Part shown: piece by piece, positions 30,891 through 33,402 of the stretch | Numbering within the stretch: the first letter of the stretch is position 1 | Layout of the letters: each line of letters starts with the position of its first letter | Assembly (NCBI RefSeq): GCF_001906585.1 | Contig: NZ_JUJA01000160.1 | Span: 177,089-210,490 of the forward strand | Direction of reading: 5' to 3' | Length of the DNA stretch: 33,402 nt | Source of the DNA: Streptomyces kebangsaanensis | GTDB taxonomy: Bacteria; Actinomycetota; Actinomycetes; Streptomycetales; Streptomycetaceae | Program-made: the position numbers and the translations under genes | The notes under the pieces: model-generated | Database searches by the model: none | Told to the model about the DNA's origin: nothing | The model's input: only the letters and a program-made list of their open reading frames with translations

Positions 30891-31685
30891 ATGTCGCGTT
30901 GGAAAGAGCTGCCCGCCGAACTGAATCCACGCGTCCGCCAGTTGGTGGTCCGCCTGCGCCGCCTGAAGGATCACAGCGGGCTGAGCACGCGCCAGTTGGC
31001 GGCGAAGACGGGCTACAGCACGAAGTCGTGGGAACGCTATCTGGGCGGCAGGTCGCTGCCGCCCCGGGACGCGGTCGAGGCGCTGGCCAGGATCGGCGAC
31101 GACGACCCGGCCCGGCTGCTGGCGCTGCACGAGGTGGCCGCCGACGCCTGGAGGGACGGACGCGCAGCCGCGTCCGTGTCCGCGCCCGAAGGCGACACCG
31201 TCCTGTCGGCCGGAGCCGAGCCGGAACCGGAACGGGAACGGACTCCCGGGCGTGCGCTGCGGATCGCGGTCGTGGCGGGGGTGGTGACCCTGGTGCTGGC
31301 CGTCTCCTCGGCGGTCCTGCTGGTCGTACGGCTCTCGGGCGGCGAAGGCCGCACGACGGCGGCCCCCGGCGTCTCCTCCGCCGCGCTGCCGGAGGCGACG
31401 CCCCCGCCGTCGAGCCCCCCGTACACCTGCCGCTACCAGCGGCTCGACGGCCACTGGTACGCGGGCAACAGCCGCACCCAGGACGCCATCCTGGTGAACG
31501 GCCTGGCCGGCCCGGAGGTCGCCGAGGCGCAGTGCCTGCTGCGCCGGGCGGGTTTCTCCCCCGGAGACATCGACGGGGTCTACGGCCCCCTGACGACAAG
31601 CGCCGCCAAACGCCTGCAGAAGCGGGCCGACCTGGTCGTGGACGGCATCGTCGGACCCCACACCTGGAAGGCCCTGCGGGGATGA
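30891..31685 (+). CDS. Membrane-anchored HTH protein with a peptidoglycan-binding ectodomain
   Basis: A 264-residue protein in three parts. Residues 15-85 are an XRE-type helix-turn-helix (LSTRQLAAKTGYSTKSWERY, LPPRDAVEALARI). Residues 123-147 are one membrane helix (RIAVVAGVVTLVLAVSSAVLL). Residues 205-262 are a PG_binding_1 domain (EAQCLLRRAGFSPGDIDGVYGP, then VDGIVGPHTWKALRG). The layout puts the DNA-binding domain in the cytoplasm and the cell-wall-binding domain outside, so it is a candidate one-step envelope sensor. The ATG follows TCGGGGGAAC. The next gene starts within its stop codon (ATGA), and the two share the HTH sequence pattern. Confidence 0.9.
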   Translation: MSRWKELPAELNPRVRQLVVRLRRLKDHSGLSTRQLAAKTGYSTKSWERYLGGRSLPPRDAVEALARIGDDDPARLLALHEVAADAWRDGRAAASVSAPEGDTVLSAGAEPEPERERTPGRALRIAVVAGVVTLVLAVSSAVLLVVRLSGGEGRTTAAPGVSSAALPEATPPPSSPPYTCRYQRLDGHWYAGNSRTQDAILVNGLAGPEVAEAQCLLRRAGFSPGDIDGVYGPLTTSAAKRLQKRADLVVDGIVGPHTWKALRG

Positions 31686-32587
31686 CACCACCGACGCCAC
31701 CGAAACCACCGACGGGGGCGAAGCCGTCGCCCCCGTCACCGGAACAGGCACGGCTGACCGCCGCGCTGCGGGAGTTGAGGCAGCGCACCGGCCTGAGCCT
31801 GGTGGACCTGGCGCAGCGGACCACCTACAGCAAGTCGTCCTGGCAGCGCTACCTCAACGGCAAGGCACTGCCGCCGCGCCAGGCCGTGGAGGACCTGTGC
31901 CGGCTCGCCCGCGAACCGGCGGGGCGCTGTCTCGCCCTGTGGGAGATCGCGGAGGCGGAGTGGAGCGGACGCGCGGCGAAAACACCCGCGGACACGCCCT
32001 CCCCGTCCCTCTCCCCGTCACCGTCACCGTCACCGGAGGAGATGCCGGAGGAGACCGGACAGGCCGGGAAGAAGGGCGTGGCGCTGGCGGTGCTCGCCTC
32101 GGTGTGCGCCGTGGTCGTCGGAAGCCTGACGGTGACCCTCTTCCTGCTTCCGCGCCAGGACGTCCCACCCCGGTCGTCCCTGTCCGCGTCACCGCCCACC
32201 GCCGGCCCCCACTGCCGTGCGGCCGCCTGTGAGGGCAGGGACCCGATGCAACTGGGCTGCGCCGTCGGCCTGGACACCCTCGCCTCGTACCGTACGACCA
32301 CGGGGGCGTGGATGGAACTGCGCTACCACGAGGGCTGCGGAGCCGGCTGGGCCCGGATGTGGCGTACGCGGATCGGCGACCGGCTCGACATGACCGCGGG
32401 CGGCCCCACCCGTTCCGCCGAGGTGAGGGACGACGTCGACGCCGATTCCTACGTCTACACCCCCATGACCGCGGCGCACCCCGGAGCCGTCCTGCACGCC
32501 TGCCTCCGCCCCGCGGAGGGCGGCAGGACGGAGTGCTTCACCGGCCGCGTGCAACGGCCCCACCCATACCCGACGGCAACGGGGTGA
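31682..32587 (+). CDS. Membrane-anchored HTH protein with a DUF2690 ectodomain
   Basis: A 301-residue protein of the same plan as its neighbour. A Pro/Lys-rich tail (1-20) is followed by an XRE-type HTH (24-92: LSLVDLAQRTTYSKSSWQRY, LPPRQAVEDLCRL). A Ser/Pro linker (105-120), a membrane helix (132-156) and an extracytoplasmic DUF2690 domain (about 178-285) come next. The last has cysteines in HCRAAACEG, GCAVG, EGCGAGW, ACLRP and TECFTG, probably disulfide-bonded. The first ATG overlaps the stop of the upstream gene by 4 bases. HTH-DUF2690 fusions are known in Streptomyces, but their target is not. The two proteins probably act together on a common signal. Confidence 0.9.
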   Translation: MTPPTPPKPPTGAKPSPPSPEQARLTAALRELRQRTGLSLVDLAQRTTYSKSSWQRYLNGKALPPRQAVEDLCRLAREPAGRCLALWEIAEAEWSGRAAKTPADTPSPSLSPSPSPSPEEMPEETGQAGKKGVALAVLASVCAVVVGSLTVTLFLLPRQDVPPRSSLSASPPTAGPHCRAAACEGRDPMQLGCAVGLDTLASYRTTTGAWMELRYHEGCGAGWARMWRTRIGDRLDMTAGGPTRSAEVRDDVDADSYVYTPMTAAHPGAVLHACLRPAEGGRTECFTGRVQRPHPYPTATG

Positions 32588-32717
32588 CTCTCCGCGGCCG
32601 ACGGGACCGAGGAGCTACGCCTTGCCGCCCAGTCGTCGAGGGCCGCGAGGCAGGACGCTTCGGGCTGCTCGGGGAGGGAACCGCGTCGTCCGGACGCCGG
32701 CGGTGGGCGGGGACGAC

Positions 32718-32846
32718 TCCCGGGTCCGCCGAGTAGTGGTCCTTGCCGCCGAGGAAGACGTCGTACACCCGGGCCGGATGCGCCTTGGTGGTGTCGATCC
32801 TCCTTCTCAGCTCGGCGGGATCGTGGCTGAGGGCACCACCGGGCAC
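32718..32846 (-). pseudogene. N-terminal remnant of an SAM-dependent methyltransferase (DUF574 / Methyltransf_19 type)
   Basis: A GTG at 32846 starts MPGGALSHDPAELRRRIDTT, then KAHPARVYDVFLGGKDHYSAD. The motif IDTTKAHPARVYDVFLGGKDHYSAD is the N-terminal signature of a large Streptomyces methyltransferase family (usually about 270 residues). After about 43 residues the sequence turns into Pro/Arg-rich, non-family text and then stops at 32538 inside the preceding gene. The rest of the gene is missing, so this is a truncated remnant. GGGGAGACGCC before the GTG is a possible ribosome site. Confidence 0.6.
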
Positions 32847-33026
32847 GGGCGTCTCCCCGAAAGGTTCGGTTGGCCATCAACAACCCAACTTCCAAGGGGA
32901 CTTGGCAGCACCCATGACGACAAACACCTGCCGGTTCAGCAGCCTCCGGCTCCATCAGCCGAGAGCGGTCCACGGGTGACGTCACTCCTGTCTGGAGTGG
33001 CAGAGGCACAGGCACAGGCAGGGAAG

Positions 33027-33035
33027 TTATCCACA
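33027..33035 (+). promoter_or_regulatory. DnaA-box-like nonamer before the AbiEi-like gene
   Basis: TTATCCACA matches the classical DnaA box exactly and lies 41 bases before the start codon. A single copy is not an origin; its position suggests a role at this promoter, or chance. Confidence 0.35.
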
Positions 33036-33075
33036 GCCCCACGCGAACCGTCCGCGCCGCACGCCATAGTGCTCC

Positions 33076-33375
33076 ATGACCATCAGCAGCGAAACCCTCC
33101 AAAGGGTCCGTGCCACCGCCTCCCGGCAGGACTGGGTGGTGACCGTCCCGCAGCTCCGGTCGGCCGGCGTCGACCAGAACGCCGTACGGCGGATGGTCAG
33201 GTCGGGGCAGTGGGTCCCGCTGACCCGGGGCAGCTACTGGGTCGGGTGGGACGGCGCCGGACAGGAGCCCTCACTGCGTGCCCGGGTCCGAGGTGCCCTC
33301 CTCACCCACGGCCCCCGCCTCGCCCTCGCCCCCACCGCCTGGGCGACCTTCCTGCCGTACGCCTCCGGCAGCTGA
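33076..33375 (+). CDS. AbiEi-like antitoxin N-terminal domain, apparently truncated by a frameshift
   Basis: A 99-residue product starting MTISSETLQRVRATASRQDW, with VVTVPQLRSAGVDQNAVRRM (about 21-40) and VPLTRGSYWVGW, the winged-HTH of the AbiEi_4 type found at the N terminus of type IV antitoxin-like proteins (usually about 300 residues). At about residue 87 (near 33337) the reading turns into APTAWATFLPYASGS and stops. The other frame, from 33339, reads LGDLPAVRLRQLTVPAPERKR, which looks like the natural continuation (the family has a similar LP...VP...R stretch). A one-base deletion, or two-base insertion, is therefore likely, and the true gene would run past the window. It may be a decayed gene or a sequencing error. 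Confidence 0.6.
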   Translation: MTISSETLQRVRATASRQDWVVTVPQLRSAGVDQNAVRRMVRSGQWVPLTRGSYWVGWDGAGQEPSLRARVRGALLTHGPRLALAPTAWATFLPYASGS

Positions 33376-33402
33376 CCGTGCCCGCCCCCGAACGGAAACG
33401 GC

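Larger units (their letters stand above)
32588..33075. other. Gene-poor junction with a methyltransferase remnant
   Basis: No intact gene is visible. The stretch holds the remnant at 32718-32846, a GGCACA-type short repeat at 33005-33020 and a DnaA-box-like TTATCCACA at 33027-33035. A plus-strand frame at 32743-32979 reads across the remnant and has no protein character. Confidence 0.45.

Noticed and set aside
33027..33035. Replication origin
   Set aside because: Only one DnaA-like nonamer is seen; an origin would have many.

Overview
The window looks like chromosomal DNA of a Streptomyces or close relative. It has very high GC, almost every codon ends in G or C, GTG starts are frequent, and the gene families are typical of that genus: class I lysyl-tRNA synthetase, DUF3558-type lipoproteins, a DUF2637 membrane protein, an XRE-HTH/DUF2690 protein, an I36-type inhibitor and a CE1758/CE1759-type flavin pair. 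No rRNA, tRNA, CRISPR array or complete transposon was found.

Layout. 1-5.7 kb: start of a lipoprotein gene (minus), then a histidine phosphatase and hemL (minus, overlapping), a conserved hypothetical (plus), a DMT-type transporter (minus) and a secreted tandem rubrerythrin-like protein (plus). 5.7-11.4 kb: a long minus-strand run with a universal stress protein, a multi-pass membrane protein, a small lipoprotein, a SHOCT protein, a DUF6325-like protein and an ABC exporter. 11.7-14.4 kb: a small membrane protein and an MprAB-like two-component system. 14.5-18 kb: a flavin reductase/luciferase-like monooxygenase operon behind a palindromic operator, a MITE-like inverted-repeat element and an MFS transporter. 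18-23.8 kb (plus): YnfA-family protein, SDR oxidoreductase, a frameshifted LAGLIDADG endonuclease gene, two related lipoproteins and a DUF2637 protein. 23.8-27.7 kb: divergent lysS and argS. 27.7-29 kb: an unusual pair of small genes, the first made almost wholly of 21-residue repeats and preceded by a structured leader. 29-33.4 kb: hemB, a secreted I36-like protein, a translationally coupled pair of HTH-transmembrane-ectodomain proteins, a methyltransferase remnant and a broken AbiEi-like gene.

How the genes work together. hemL and hemB belong to the C5 haem pathway but lie 27 kb apart. The monooxygenase and flavin reductase form an obvious functional pair. The HTH/peptidoglycan-binding and HTH/DUF2690 proteins look like a one-step envelope-sensing pair.

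The most interesting signals are these: the 21-residue-repeat protein with its hairpin and heptamer leader and its neighbour; a family of short palindromic repeats that has entered two coding regions (lysS and a lipoprotein) and sits inside the MITE-like element; and the frameshifted homing endonuclease with a Myb/SANT-like tail. All family assignments come from reading motifs by eye; no database search was run.
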